DNA from: Rhodeus uyekii
Taxonomy: Eukaryota > Chordata > Actinopteri > Cypriniformes > Acheilognathidae
Reading direction: 5' to 3'
NCBI GenBank assembly: GCA_037043235.1
Contig: JAWRVZ010000274.1
Span: forward strand, 248,001 to 312,000
Length of the DNA: 64,000 bases
Below the pieces are notes generated by a model. The model worked only from the letters and a program-made list of their open reading frames with translations. It ran no database searches and was not told where the DNA came from. Positions 12,901 to 27,900 of this stretch are shown piece after piece; the stretch's first letter is position 1, and every line of letters begins with the position of its first letter. The position numbers and the translations under genes are program-made.

Positions 12901-15900
12901 GGCTCTGCGAGCGCTGTATTCGCATGCCGGGAATAACAGCGCTGCCATCCTGTCCTTGTCTGCCCATTTTATCACTCTGGCACCCTCAAATTCCTCTGAG
13001 GACACTTAAGAAGGGTGGCAGATGTGTATAGCTGATGCTGTGAGATGGTTTTAAAGAAACAAGTCTGGTAGGTGCTGCGAGTCTTATTAGTTCTCAGGTT
13101 GATATGCGGTGAGGATGACTGTCTCCACTGCAGCGCATTACTTCTCATCTAAAGGGGTGGGAGGGGGAGACGGTAGCATGTGCACGTGGCTCACAAAGGA
13201 TGTGGCCAATCAGAAGCACAGAAACTAAGAGACCCCTAAAACGCTTCTCCAGGAGACAGAGCTCTGCCTAGAGATATGACTGCACACAAACACATGCACA
13301 TGACTTGCCTTCTGACTGCAGCTTCATCAGTCACTACGCGCACACACTACACATATTAACTTGATTACATTTTTGTATAGTAGCTTGACAATAATTCAGC
13401 TGTTCTCATGCAGCTGTTCAAGTAACAAGCTATATTTCCAATGAAATGCTACATCACTGCTTTTAATGTCACATTGTATTGTGCGCGCAGCTATACAGCA
13501 GAGTGAACAGAACCGAAATGAAGTCAATCTACCTTAAATTGAACATTGATAAAAATAAGAAATGTTTCTTGAGCAGAAAATCAGCATAACAGAATAATTC
13601 CTAAAGGATCATATAAACAGTAAAGACTGGAGTAATGGCTGCTGAAAACTAAGCTTTAGATGAATAAATGACATTTTAAAAGGTATCAACATAGAAAACC
13701 GTTTGTTCTTGACCAAAAGAGGCAGCAGAAAAGCTGTACCATCAGCGATCTTTGTTAAATTGTTAATTATGTTTTCTATTGTTCTTCATTAAACCACTCC
13801 ACTTAGGAAAAACCTCATATTTCAAAGAAAAGGTATGCAATATTGCAAAAATATCATACCATGATTGTTTTTTCTTGACAGGATCATGATCCACAATATT
13901 ATCAAGATTCTTTTTCATGTTGGCTTTTAAGATTATTTTGCAAGGTACAGCTATTTAAAAAAATAATAGGTTTACAAGGTAACAAAGTACAAAAGAATAA
14001 GATTACAAGCCATTTAGGCAAATAATAGGACAATTACAATATGAAATAAAAATTAAATAAGCAGTGCTTTAATTTTTTCAGCTAGGTCTATTTAACAGTT
14101 GCATTTAACTAACAAAAATGTAATTATGTAATGAACAAATATAATAAAACACTGTGTAGACTTGCATTGCATGTAGTCTACACTACATGCGTTGATGCTT
14201 CTAAAGTAATTCATTTAAGGGCAGTGTGTAATTTTCTTCTTGTCTTTTGCTGTTTAACATTAAATGACACACATGTAAGTAGCTAATGCACAGATCGAAT
14301 AAACTGACACATCCAATTTTCTCCTTGCTACTTACGTTTACATAAGACATATTTGACTGTGAAAGCGAACTTAGTTCAGTATTCAGTACTCAGTGTGATT
14401 AAAATCTTTTGAAAGAATAAATAAGCTGCAATGTTAAGTGACATTAAACATGCCAAATCCTACCAACATGTTGCTAAACATTCACATCAATGAAATGTGA
14501 ATGTACATGGCGGTGCTCAGTATGTTGGGACAGGGTCGCTAGAACAGCAACTGATAGAATGTGCACTCCTGCACCACACTTCGATTTCTCTTCTAAGGTA
14601 GATAGTGCAGGCATTTGAATCATTCACAATCTAATATTGTTATATCACACACCTATATTTCAAAGCCTTCTGTTATACAAGCATTGCAAACATTGCAATG
14701 TCCTGCTGCACAGTAAGCCTTATCATTAATAAAAGGAACAGTACCAGCTTGTTTTTTTTACTGTACAGGAATGAGACAACAATCTAAAACCTGACAATTA
14801 CATTCATTATTCATTATAGTTTTTAGGCAAATAGACACTGTATGCACCATAAATGCGAGATCAAACTACACTTCCATAAATATCTTATTGAGGGTATTTT
14901 GAAATCATCAACCCTGCTGCATACCGGCTTAAAATAGTAACGTCTCAAACCTTCCTATTAAAGTCTGAAGAATACAGTTGTGACTCATATCACTGCTCAA
15001 ACCACAACATGTCTGACAGTAATATAAATAGTGTAGTGCACACAAAGTCTAACAGAGCACAAGGCATAACTTCCCAGCATGTTTCTATTGTTTATTTCTA
15101 AATACACAATCCAATGAACTTAAAATACTATCTAAGCACTAAAAATAACTGGGTGGTTGAGATCTGTATTGTAAACCCTTTCCTAATAAATGTACAGTTT
15201 ATATTAAACACTAATATTGTATCAGTGCAGACAGAAGACTCTGATCTGACATTAAACTCACTGTGTGGTCTCAGCCGCAAAAAAAGAAGGTCTAAAGCAT
15301 TATTTTCATGCCATTCTCTTGACTTTTCTAGAAAACATATTTTAGAATTAGAGGGCTACATGAGGATTACAAACATCAACACTTTAAAAGTTTGGGGCCA
15401 GTATAATTTTTATTGTAAAAAAATAATATAAGTATCTTATGCTCAACAAGGCTATATTTCTTTGATAAAAATACAGTAAAAACGGCAATATTGTAAAACG
15501 TTTCTACAATTTAAAATTTGTTTCCTATGTTGAATAATTTTGGTATTGTAATATGTGTTAAAAAAAACTGTGACAACAAAGCAAAAATTTCTAATATGCT
15601 GCAAAAGAAATGTTTATTCACTTTTGATCAATTTAATACATCCTTGCTGAATAAATGTGAACATACATATATACACACATATATTCACATCTATTCAGTT
15701 ACTCATTCATTTATATATATATGAATGAGTAACACATTCAGGAGAGCTTTAATGGTCCATTAAGTAGTTTCGAATAACAACCAGGTGTTAAAATGTCTCT
15801 TTATCACCATATTGTGTGTTGAGATATCAACTTGTGTTATGACTCTATGACCCCTAACCTCTTCTCCACAGAAACAGATGGACAGTAGGCAGTCAGCATG

Positions 15901-18900
15901 TTATTAACACTTGGACCACATGGACCGTAAATGCAACTCCATTATTCCACAAGTGGTTTACACAATCCTGTTAAACAGCCTTTCACAGGGTTTTTAGAAA
16001 GTCTCTGGTACTGAGCAAAAAACTTTGGGAAAGTTATCTTGGTTCAGTTTATCTGCTCCAAACCCTAGTGAGTTGCTTACCTAGAGAACATTTTAAGCCT
16101 ATTTTAGGTTAAAGGCTCTATTATAACATATAATACTATAGGCAAGACCAGCTCTACAGGCTGTTTTAAAATGTAGGTAGGCAAAATTATGATGCCTTTT
16201 AAGATAGAGTTGTGAGAGATGTTGATAATAAATGTACTTAATTTAAGACCATAATATTGGACAAAAAAGCTCTACTGGTGTGCCATTTTTTGTGGTGTAT
16301 ATGCCGAGTTATGGGTTTTCCTTTCAAAGCCACTTTTTCTGCAACAACATTTATTTTTTTGGCAATATGTATATTTAGCAGTACCATCTGAATGTTCTGA
16401 TTTACCAAACAAGACTGTTTTACCAGCGCTACAAGAGAGACAACCAACAATGTGGCAGTTTACCTCCACTCGTTTGCCAAGGAAAAATAACACGAATGTG
16501 ACTAACAATCAACGATCAGTGCACTACAACCATTACTATTAGAAAAGTTTTTTGTAACCATATAATGGTGTGCGTGTTGAATGTTGCCACATGCTTAATC
16601 ATACATCTCGGTTTAATGTTTAATGTTTAATATCTTATTTTCAGACGTTCTACCTACAGATCCCAAGACTGTGTTGTTACTGTTGTGGAAGGAATAATCA
16701 CTCGTAATAGTTAGACAAAGCCAAGCAATGTGGGCAAATCATCTGTGCAAATCATTTATAGAAATGGTGATCACAACTCTGGAGAACTATGCGTCACCTT
16801 TTACAGGTAAAAACACAATTTACAAACTTATATGCACACACCATGTATGATTATTGTGCAGTTGTGTTTTATTTCCAGACTATCAGTATATTCTGGAAGT
16901 TTAATGTAAATAGCTCCTAGGAACAGCATGTTATCTTTCTGAAGAAAAACAGCATGACTCATTACCAACAGGTCCTCACTACATTACTGAACAAATGAAC
17001 TTAAAACCCCCTGAAACAAATACTCTGTAATGTCACAAACCCTGATCATCAGGGTGACAAAATGCACTGGCCTGGTCAGAAAAACTTTCCACTTTACATT
17101 AGTTCTCTTTAATTACTATGTATTAACCTCTAAATTAATCATTTGATACCAGTCACTTATTGTGTACATTCATGTTTTTACAATGTACATATATTTTCAA
17201 AAATACCTGCATGTTTAATCTCTGTAATTACATCTATAATTCCTCTTCCCTTACCCCTTAACCTACCCATACCACCAACCCTAATCCTACCTTCCAAAGG
17301 ATCCTAATGCTAGTAATGTGGCTATTAATTTCAACAATGTGAATGTCTCAGTTAAGTATTATTTGTTTGTTTCGTACATTTCACTGTGGATTCTTCGGTA
17401 AATCAGTCACAATTTCGGCACAGGCGACAATGATATGTGATATGATATGTAATGATTTATGTAGGCTACAGACAAATGTTCTTTGTCTATGTGTCAGAAA
17501 ATCAAACCAGTGACTAAATGGTCAACTTCACATTGTTTCCCTTAGTGAAAATAATCTGTTATTTAAACTGTTATTAAATTATATATAGAAAACTTTCAAA
17601 GAGCATTCCCTTTACAATTTCTGGAGATGTCAATCAAGCAGCGAAAGTTTATCAGTGACTGAGTTCTGGACCCTCACCAAAATTCTTGTTATAACTAACA
17701 AAGCTCTTATTTACATTGTGCTTGCATTGTTAGGAATGATAAAAGCATTCATAAGTGTGCCAAAATGATGAGATCACTGCTTTCATTTGTCTGTGACCGG
17801 CTATGATGCTCATCACTGCAACCTTTCATACAACAACCTATATATAATGCCATAGACATACCGTATTTCCTGGTTATACCAGATTTTAGTAATTTTTATT
17901 TTATTTTATGCGGTATTTTCTTTCTGTTTTTATTTCTTGCGAGGGTTGTTGTCTCTGGCCCCTGCTCTTTCTTTTTGCTCTGATTCTGACTTGTGTTTGT
18001 TTTCTTATTGTTTGAATTTCACACACAAGCATTGTGTACCGAGACTGAACAGTTATGGATAATTGACGTCATGCGAGCAACATTCGAAATTAAAAATGTG
18101 AACTTACACAAAAAAAATCATAAATCTATGGGTGCGGGTTATATAAAGGGGCGGGTTATGTCAACAATTTGTGCCGTGGGCTATATGAGGGTGCGGGTTA
18201 TCTGTGTCTGCGGGTTATATGCGGGAAAATGCGGTGGTGCTATAATAAACACTTTTCATGATTAGCTAACCTTGAACTCTAATAGTAAAAACTTGCTAAA
18301 TGTTTCAGAGAGAGTTCCACATGTAATACTTATTTCATATGCAAAGATCTGAACCAATCACAACAGTGTACACTGAACTCACAGCAGACATGCCCCCCCC
18401 CATGCCCCCCCCCCCCAAATCATAGTAACATTATAAGAGCATACCAGGAAAGATTATAAAACAATAAAGCAATGCAGTTCATGACACCTTTAAATGAAAT
18501 CCAGAATGTAATAGAAAATAGGTTTTCTATTCTTTGTGGTTTTGTCTTATTTTTATGGTTAATATACATGCATCATTAGATGCCACACAAGAGATATATG
18601 CTCATGAACAGCAGGATTTTACATCATGCCATACTGACGTACACAGGCAGTGTATCCTCCTCCAGACTGTGTGTTTGTGTGTGAAAATCAGAGGAATGAG
18701 GAGGTTTATTTTTAGCAGTATATGACTGATCCGGCAGGAAATAGAAAGGAGACAATCTTTAAATACGTGAGGAACAAGCATCGGGTGTGAGAATGAGCTT
18801 GTTAAGTATGGAAACATGTCAATCTGTACAGCGGGAGAATGAATCATTACTGCATCTACTGCACCACAAAAATATCCGTAAATATATCTTATTTTAGTGG

Positions 18901-21900
18901 ATTTTGGTGGATGTACAAAAATCATATAGTAGATCATGCATAGTTGTCTTAAACACTATATGTTTAGAGGTGGATTTATGTTTTCCTGAACACAAGAGAA
19001 GACATTTTCAAGAATGATGGTAACCAAAGAAAAATCTAAATTTCTCAATATCTTCTTTCTATGTTCCACGGTAGAAGGAATCCAAAACAGGTTTGGAACA
19101 ACATGAAAGTGAGTTAAAGTATATATAAAGTAAATTATTATTTTTTAATTTTAGGGTAAATGCTCCCTTTAACTAGCTCAAAATTCTGCTGATTTGCCGA
19201 ATCAATGACACCACAAATCATGCAAAAATGTACATGAATGCTAAGCCTTGTGAAAAAGTAAGTGCACTTTAGCATACTTAAAATATTACAGAAACAATAT
19301 ATTTTAAGAGAAAAATAATTAAGTGTGACCTGAAAATAATGTTTGTTTTAATGTAATAATAATAAATAAATGCTTAAGGGTCTATGATTGGATTGCTATT
19401 TTAGTGTTTATTATACTTCTAGCATGTTAGATTTTTGGCAACAATTCTTCTGACCCTAATCTAGATTTTCCTTTTTTATGCAATCCTGTAGGAAGACACA
19501 TAATGACCTTATTCCAGAATGTCAAGATACATCAGGCACGAATTGTTAAAAGAATGGTTGGGAAGGAGCATGAAGAATTATTTTCAAGTCCAGACCTTAT
19601 ATTCATTGAAAGTCTGTGGGATGTGCTGGAGTAGACTTTACAAAATGCTTGACTCTTTCATTGTCAAAACAAGGTCTTGACAAACAATTTATGCACCTCT
19701 TGATGGAAATAAATGTTGTGATGATATTTCCATCAAGAGGTGCATCAATTTATGGCCTCCCAACCACTCTTTCCCAATCTCAAAATTATGAATCTTGACT
19801 TTGTCATCCAGGAATATGGCCATTATGTGTGTACATACATTTAACATATATTAAATTGAAATCTAGTATTGAATTACACACTAAGTCAACGCACCAAAAT
19901 AAGTGTAATTTAATGCGTGACAAACTATTATTAAAACTTAATGGCTTAAAATGTATTTAAAAGTAAAACTTAATTTGACTTAAAACTTGACTTTTTTAGC
20001 CATAAAAGTGCTCTTAAGAAGCCTTTTATATTTTTAAGATTTTAACTACACTACAAGAAGCACATTCAATTAAGTGCACTTCTTTTTTTTTTTGCAAGCC
20101 TGTGGTCCCACTGTACATACTTTACATAAAGCCAGTGAAACATCTGTATTCTTGCCACACCGATGAGATCTCTCAAATAAAATAATACCCTTTTGCATCA
20201 GTTATGTCAACTCAAATCATAGCAAGTGCTGAAGGATGGACCTCCAGCAGCAAAGATCTTTTAAATCCAGCAGCCTTTCCTCAACAGACAGCATCAGGGC
20301 ATCTGTTAAACACTTGCATGTGGCAACTGCTGTAAAACTGCTTTATCTGAAGAAAAGCTTTGACCAGTGTGTCTGATCATAGACTAACGATTTCACAGTA
20401 TAACCATGTGGAGCATCCGATTCAATCCATTCCATCCCAGCAGGCCTTTATGAGGCAGAGCGGGATGTAAGCCACAATTAAACCAGTAGGACCTCTGAAT
20501 CCTATCTGTGAGCTGTAGAGAGGGACATGCACTTTCTAAAAGCTAGCTCATATCACTGCTATATGCATGTGTGTGTTCAGATGGGGCACTCATTAAGTCA
20601 TGACTTCCACCGTGGAAAAAGTGAGTGACAAAGTTTTTTCTTTTTCTCAGAAAGACAGAGAAGAGAATCTAAATTTCAAAATAAAATTAGTTTAATCGCA
20701 CAGCCCTAGGATGAATTAAAGAAGATATTGAGTTGGCCAGACCCAGTTCAACTCCACAATAACAAATACGGTGGCCTAGAAAAACACGCTCACGGTTCCA
20801 GCAACTATCTAAAGAGCAGAGCGTGAGAGGTTCTGCTCAAAGCTATTGTGCTGATAAATGCCGCATTACACACAACACCCTGACTAACTCACACTGACAG
20901 AAATAGACAAATCACAGTTTAGAAGATTGGGCTGTTTTAACAGGTTAAATCTGTGCATATTGATTTCATGACCTGCATTTACAATAGAACTGAATGCTCT
21001 GCAAAGCACCTCATCCAAACAAGGTGACAAAAATTTAAAGGTTTCATGTGGATGAGAACTACATTAAAAATAAAAGGAATTAAAAATCTCCAAAAACACT
21101 GCCAGGAAGTGCAAAGTATACACAGTAAAGAGGTCAGTAAGATTTTTTTTTCTTCTACATTTCAAGACATTCAACTAATTAAAAATACATCATAAAGACA
21201 TTTATAATGTTACAAAACGTATTTATAAAAATACGTATATATCAAAGAATCCTGAAAACAACATTTCCACAAAAATATTAAGGAGCAGAATGTTTAACAG
21301 TGATAATAATAAGAAAATGTCTTGAGCAAAAAAATCAGTATTTTAGAATGATTTTTGAAGGATCATGTGACACTGAAGAGCCTTGCTGAGCATAAGAGAC
21401 TTCTTTAAAAAAAAAATCGTACTGACCCCAAACTTTTGCTCAGTAGTGTAAAGTGTTTGGAAGTTCCCCATACTGCTGGGTTAATGTACAGCTCACTCAC
21501 CCTCTGGGTCCAACTGGGAGGTACTTTGACTCTTTTTTCCCAATCCCACCATGGCAGCCATCTTCGCCCCGAAGCTGGAGCGTCGCTTCTTGTCATCATC
21601 CTCATCGTCGTTCCTGCCCAGCGAGCACATGTCTCCACCCACACTGGAACTCTTGGTGATGTTGGAGCCAGGGGTCGCTGTCTGAGCCCTGTGTTTCATT
21701 TTAGATGTTAACTCACTGTCAGCAATGTCAGGTAGAAGTGATACAGGAAGAGGGAAGGAGAGGAGGACAGGGACAGAAAGAGAGAGGAAGGGACAGGATT
21801 CAGCTACAGCATTTAGAGGGTCAAAGGTCAAAGGTGAAGGACAGTCACACTAGTATAACATCCACAGGGTATGACATCTACTGGGGAGCAACAGCATGAC

Positions 21901-24900
21901 CAGCAGGTAAAGAGTGCTGCAGTGGTGACATATTTTTGAGTTCACCTGCCTTGAGAGACTGCTGTTCAGAATAAAAAATGTCTCTAGTATGAAGTCAGTC
22001 TCTACACAATTAATTCAGTTAATTAGCATTAGCATTATTTAACTGAACTGAAAAGGTCTACTAAAGCATATATTGTAGAAAGGTCAGGTATGGACAGGGA
22101 CTGCAATATGAAGTACTTATTCACCGAGAAACGTTTTGGAGAAGCTTATATAATGACCTATTTAGGTGACATGATACAAGCTCTTGAACCAAACAAGGAG
22201 AAAATAATTAGACAGTGACTCATCAAACTCAATCTCACTCTGCGAAAAAGATAGGAGAAGATGGCTTTAGGCTACTAACATGAGATTGAATCCTGATCCA
22301 GTGACACATCTTACTAACAAAAACTCCTCAGAGATATTAGTTTCTGTTTGAGTCACTGTGTCTCTGTGAATGGCAAGTTTTTGAGTGGACTTTTTCCTGG
22401 GTTTGCATATATATATGGAAATACTATCAGGAGATTTGTATGAGAAAAATTCCATTGACAAAAACACTGTGAAGAAGATGAAGCTGTTTCTATGGCAACT
22501 ATCTTCAACCATCATCTTTGCTCTGAATTTTAAACTCTTTAACAGGCAGGATCATCTGGCATTAAACACTTAAACACTATACTACACACACTGACTCAAA
22601 TGTATGTGTTATTTGCTTTGGCCTAATGGATTTGGAGGAGGAACATAGTATGTGCATTTTTTATGTCTTTACAAGCTGACATATTTTTGTACATTGATTT
22701 CAACAAACTTCAGCAGGAAATTATAAAATATCTTAAAATAGTCTTAACAAACTATCTTGAAATGCTGAGTATACAGCAACTGGTTAAGACTGAAAATTCC
22801 AAGCCAAACAGCGATGAAATTCATGTCTGCATAGTATGTCCATCTTGCAGGCATACCAGACCTCGATGAGAACGAGAAGGTCAGCTCTGACGCTATCAAA
22901 GAGCTGTGTCAGGCAACGGATTGATCTCTCCGGGCCACCAAGGACATAGCCAAGTCAGTCGGAATAAAAAACAAACAGATGCCCATCTCTCTCCATTTGG
23001 CCTTTTCGGCAATTCTGTACATTCAGTTTTCTAAAAAGCAGTAACCTCCCACGACACTTTCAGGTCTTTGAGGTTACTGGACGGCAGAAGCCCCAGCCGT
23101 CTTCGAGCTCCTCACACAGGGTGCATCGAAAGCAGTTGGGAGGCTTGCAGCCGAAGCTCTCGAAGGGCAAAATGGATCTGAGGACTGTTATTGCTTCTAA
23201 GAGGCTTTGGTGAAGCTGAAGCTTCTGAGAGCAAATCCCTACAGTCTTTTTTTCCAATAACTCTGCTCCTGGGAGGTCTGAAGAGAGTTCGCCAAGACAG
23301 AGTTCATCTTCTGCTAATAGCCCCATTCTGGCTGACCTAAGTATGGTTCTTAGGGGCCTTGTGTCTCCTCGAGCCCAGGAGGGACCTTCCCTCTCAGACG
23401 AAGGCGTTGATCCTCCACCCAAATCCAGAGTTATGGAAACTGTGGGCTTGGGCTCTGAGGGGGCCCAGCTTATAAGCTCAGGTCTCTCAATCGAGATTGT
23501 TGAGATCCTTCCTCCACAAGGAAATTCTATGCCTTGAAGTGGAGATTATTAATTTCATGGTGCAGAAATAGTCAGCTGGACCCTGTTAACTGCCCAGTGG
23601 GTGCAGTGCTGGAATTCCTGTAGGAACGGTTCTCCACAGGGCTATTCCTCCACCTTAAAGGTATGTATGGCAGCCTTAGTTGCCTACCACACTCCTTTGT
23701 GTGTCTTTGGTGAGACACCCTCTAGTGACCAGTTTCCTAAGTCGCATCTTGAGGCTTAGACCTGCAGTCCACATGAGAGTGCCGGCTTGGGATATGGCCC
23801 TAGTATTGGAAGGCCTTTCCTTGGCTCCCTTCAGGCCTATTGAGGATCTAGACTAAAACACATCTCTTCAACCTGGCATACACATAACACATTATACATA
23901 CATTTTTAATCCAAATCATGTAAAGTGATTGTTAGGCTGCATAATTTAGGTCAGCCGGAACCGGGAACATTCCCATAACACCTGATGTACTCGATACATC
24001 AGAAGAAGAATGGCGTCTACGCTGATATTATTCTCTGTTTATTCCGAGGTTACCATGGTCAGCCGGATCCGGGCCGTATCCAGATCAGATGAAGGACCTG
24101 CACCTGGACACGAGCACAGCACTGCCCTGAAGTGTCTGCTGAGACTGTGACTCTATTAAACCCTCCCCTGTGTAGATCATGAACCCATCTCCAACTGGAC
24201 TAAATGGGACTTAATATTGGACTTGAATTGTTTTCAATATAATAATCAAACTATCAATCAATAATCAAAACATCAATTGTATTAATTTGCCTGCTCTTTT
24301 AAGGCTGCCGTTCAGCCAACGAAACTGTTTATAATGTTTTCATGTGACCACTGTAAAGCTGCTTTGAAACAATCTGTATAGTAAAAAGCTCTATATAAGT
24401 AAAGGTGACTTGACTTGAGGAGGTTCCTGAGGTTCCTCACTCTAAAAACGGTCTTTGTCCTCACAATTTTGTCTCTTAAAAGAATTGGAGATATACAGTC
24501 CTTCTGAGCATCTCCTTTGTGTTTGGAATTTGCAGTTGGTATGGTGAAGGCTTTTCTTCAACCTAGACCAGGTTATTTTTTGAAATATTTGATGCATTTG
24601 GCAGACGCTTTTATCGAAAGCGACTTACATTGCATTCAAGATACACATTGACATTCTAATCGGTTCTTGCTTTCCCTGGGAATCAAATCCACAAGCGTAG
24701 TGTTGCAAGCGCCACGTTATACTGTTTGAGCCAAAGGAAAGTATTATATTACTTCACTACTAATACTGTAAGACCTTTTGTCCTCCTCCCTTTTGTATGT
24801 CTGTCCAAGAGAAACTCGAAATTAGGGTGTTATATGCTTACATCCACAGAACTGCCCTGTGGATAAAGTCTGAACAGCTGCTTGTCTGTTTTGGGTCACC

Positions 24901-27900
24901 CGGGAAAGGGCTCCCAAGCATCTAAGCAGAGTATGAGCAAGTGGGTGGTCAAAGCTTTTTAATTTGCTTATGGTCAATCGAGCCCACTCCAACAGGCCAC
25001 TCCGCCACTACTAAAGCTCTACCGTCAGGAGTTTCAATCCAAGATGTCTGTGATGTGACAGGCTGGTCCTCACAACACACCTTTGTTAGGTGGTGTTATT
25101 CAGCAAAGATGCACTAAATTGATTTAAAAGTGACAATTAAGAAATGTATAATTTCAAATAAATGTTCTTTGGAAAAAACAGCAGTTTTAACAACTGTTTA
25201 CAACATTGATAATAATAAGCAATGTTTCCAAATAAGCATGATAAAGTGATTTCTAAAGGATCATGTGACACTGAAGACTGAAATAATAATAATAATAATA
25301 ATAATAAAGAGACTTCTTTCAAAAACATACTTGACCGCAAACAATTGAACAATATAGTATCTATAAAGCACTAAAGGCTCATAGTATCATTCACTAAAAC
25401 TGAGTGACTGACGTATTGGATCATGAGCTGAAGAGGAAAGCAATGTGCTTTGAGAGTTTTATCAGTCAAAAATGAAAATGGTGGACAGAAGGACTCGGTC
25501 ATCTGTCTTCACATGACAAAATGCTAATTATGGCATTTCTTTCTTTTGTCAATCTTTTCTTGGCACTTAACCTCATACTGCAGTAGCTCAGTGTGTCTGT
25601 GGAAACTTGAGAAACCAATGAATGTTTTAATTTCCTATGAGGTTCAAGCTGAAGCTACAAGACCTAATGGTTTTGTCTGTATGAATGCACAATAACTTGG
25701 ACAGGATATGACCTTGTCTGGCTATGACAACAGCTTTTGAATGATGACTATGAATGAGACTTCCCCCTCATTAAAGCAACATGAATGACCGCGATAAAAC
25801 ATTTTGAAGAGCACTGGTGCTGCTTTGAAAGACTGTAACCTAATAAAAATGCAGTCTACGGAACTCAACATCTGTATGAGTGCTGGTTATATAATAATTC
25901 ATGCTACTGCGGTTGCTAATTGGTGAAAAATTCAGTTAACAACATTAAAATTCTATTTTATCTGTTGTAGCGTTTTAATGATCACAAACACTTCATCTAT
26001 ATTCAGTTAGTGACCCACAAATGGTACAGAAAACTTATTGAAGTGTAAATTGCTGGAAATGCTTAAGCTTTTTTCTTGTTTTTACTCTAATTGGAATGGA
26101 GATGGCAGATGTTCATGCAGCACTCCCCAGAGTTACTAAGATGACAGTGATATTATGTAAGACTCTCTTTTGGGACAATATGACGAATTACAGGACAGTG
26201 GAGAGAGGTGTCATCTAGAACTACCAAACACAGGATTGGATAAGGCACATAAAAAAGAAAAAAGTGAAATGACTGTGACATTTCTTTCAAGTGCATTTTT
26301 ATGTTGGTCTAATCAAAAAACATAGTTCCCTTTCAGTCAGTCATGATTGACGTTACGTTGATACTAATGTAGGCGGTCTCACTTGGGAGCCCAGTCAACT
26401 TCGGGTAATTGCATGCCAAGCACTCACCCGAACACACACACATACATACATATTATATATACAGTAATACCTTGGTTTATGAGCTACTTTGTATACGAGC
26501 AAATCGGTGTACGAGCGTGGAAAGTCAAATCGGTGTACAAGCATTGCATCGGACTGCGAGAAAATTTCCTCGCCAACACACATTTTTGTGTGGAAAATTC
26601 CCAACGCTCAGCATCTTCGTGCGCAATTTTACTGGAAATATCCAAACGACAGCCTCTCACAAAGCCTATCACCCCTTAAGTCGTTCATTCTCTCAGCGTC
26701 GCTCGGTTTGGTTGCATCATACACCACAGTGCATACTTTTATAAGTGATTTATAGCGGTTTTACCTCGTGTTGTTAACATTAATTGTGATCGCTACAATT
26801 CACATAGTGAAATATATACATACAGTACAGCATACAGAAAGAAGGTACGCAATTCACCCTCTAAGCAGTAAAACCCTCCGTGTGGACAGGCCCTATATTG
26901 AGTGCTTAGGATTTTTTTTTTTTATGGCTACCCCGATGTAAAACAATAACTGTTCCAAAACAGTACTGTCTGGTACTCCACTGGGAGGAAATATAGAGGC
27001 CGGACCTTTTGGAACTTTGTTTGAATACCTCTGATTTAGGGGAATGATGAAACTGGGGAGAACATTAGCTGAGGACACTAGCTGGAGAACACTAAGTTGG
27101 AAGACATTAGCTAGGTTTTTGAGACACTCTGCTTCTAACCTCTCAGGTTCCAGCTCTTCTTCCTCCTCCTCTGGGTGCTCAGTAGCCCCACCTACCCCCC
27201 CTTCATGTCCTGTTGCCTGTGCGCTTGCTGTAGTTGCTTCCACCTGCTCTTCTACAACAACAGCGCCTTCCTCTCCCTGACTTTGAAGGGCATCCACACG
27301 GCTGACACACACAGACACATGGACAGTCAGACAGACACACAAACACATGAAAGGAAGCATGCAGGACAGAAAAGACACAGAAAAGAAAGCCATGAGCTTG
27401 GTAGACATGCAGACGATGAAAATAAAAGAATGAAAGTGTGAAAATAGATTAACTCTTCTAATTCTTTGACAATAACGGCATTAAAGACATAAAGACTTGT
27501 GAGTCTCAATTCTTCTGTTAATGGGTTCATTTTATAAAAATTGTGTCCAACTACAAAACATGTCCTATTCATATTTCAATAATACACTTTAAGCTTATTT
27601 TCGAAATGAAATGTTTTGTTGTATTGCAACCAAATTTTCATTATTGCCAAATGAAAGTCTCATTTTCTAATTTAATCAAATTAATTAATTAAAATAAATA
27701 TTTAAAGAAATTAATACTTTTATTGAGCAAGGATATATTAAATTGATAAAAAATTTAAATTGTTACAATTCAGTTATTTCAGCTATTATTCAGTTATATT
27801 TTATACAATTCAGTTATTATTTCAAATAAATGCTGTTCTTTTGAACTTAGTATTTATTCTAAAAGTTATTACGATGTTCCATTGACAATAGGAAATCTTT

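Larger units (their letters stand above)
22840..25110 (+). mobile_element. degraded DIRS-like retroelement (gag and tyrosine recombinase remnants)
   Basis: Gag remnant at 22860-22960: DLDENEKVSSDAIKELCQAT, and SLRATKDIAKSVG, aligning with the copy at 61900. A QPSSSSS / KMDLRTVIASKRL block follows at about 23085-23205. From about 23290 the tyrosine-recombinase gene is readable across frameshifts: HPLVTSFLSRILRLRPAVHM, RVPAWDMALVLEGL, LTLKTVFVLTILSLKRIGDI, then the DVTGWSSQHTFVRWCY end that should carry the catalytic Tyr. The reverse transcriptase is missing. Two SINE-like elements interrupt the recombinase. Confidence 0.75.

Noticed and set aside
12782..13009. 75-aa plus-strand open frame
   Set aside because: Antisense shadow of the RIM2-gamma first exon; the minus-strand reading matches a known protein family.
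19691..19745. microRNA precursor
   Set aside because: Arms lie within a Tc1 relic, loop and flanks lack miRNA-like extended pairing, and there is no evidence of processing.
24640..24738. tRNA gene
   Set aside because: The tRNA-like T-arm sequence belongs to a SINE fragment; no complete cloverleaf.
26893..27408. A single-exon 171-aa gene on the minus strand
   Set aside because: Only the acidic central part has exon-like edges matching rims2 phase; the N-terminal hydrophobic/VCVC part derives from simple repeat sequence.
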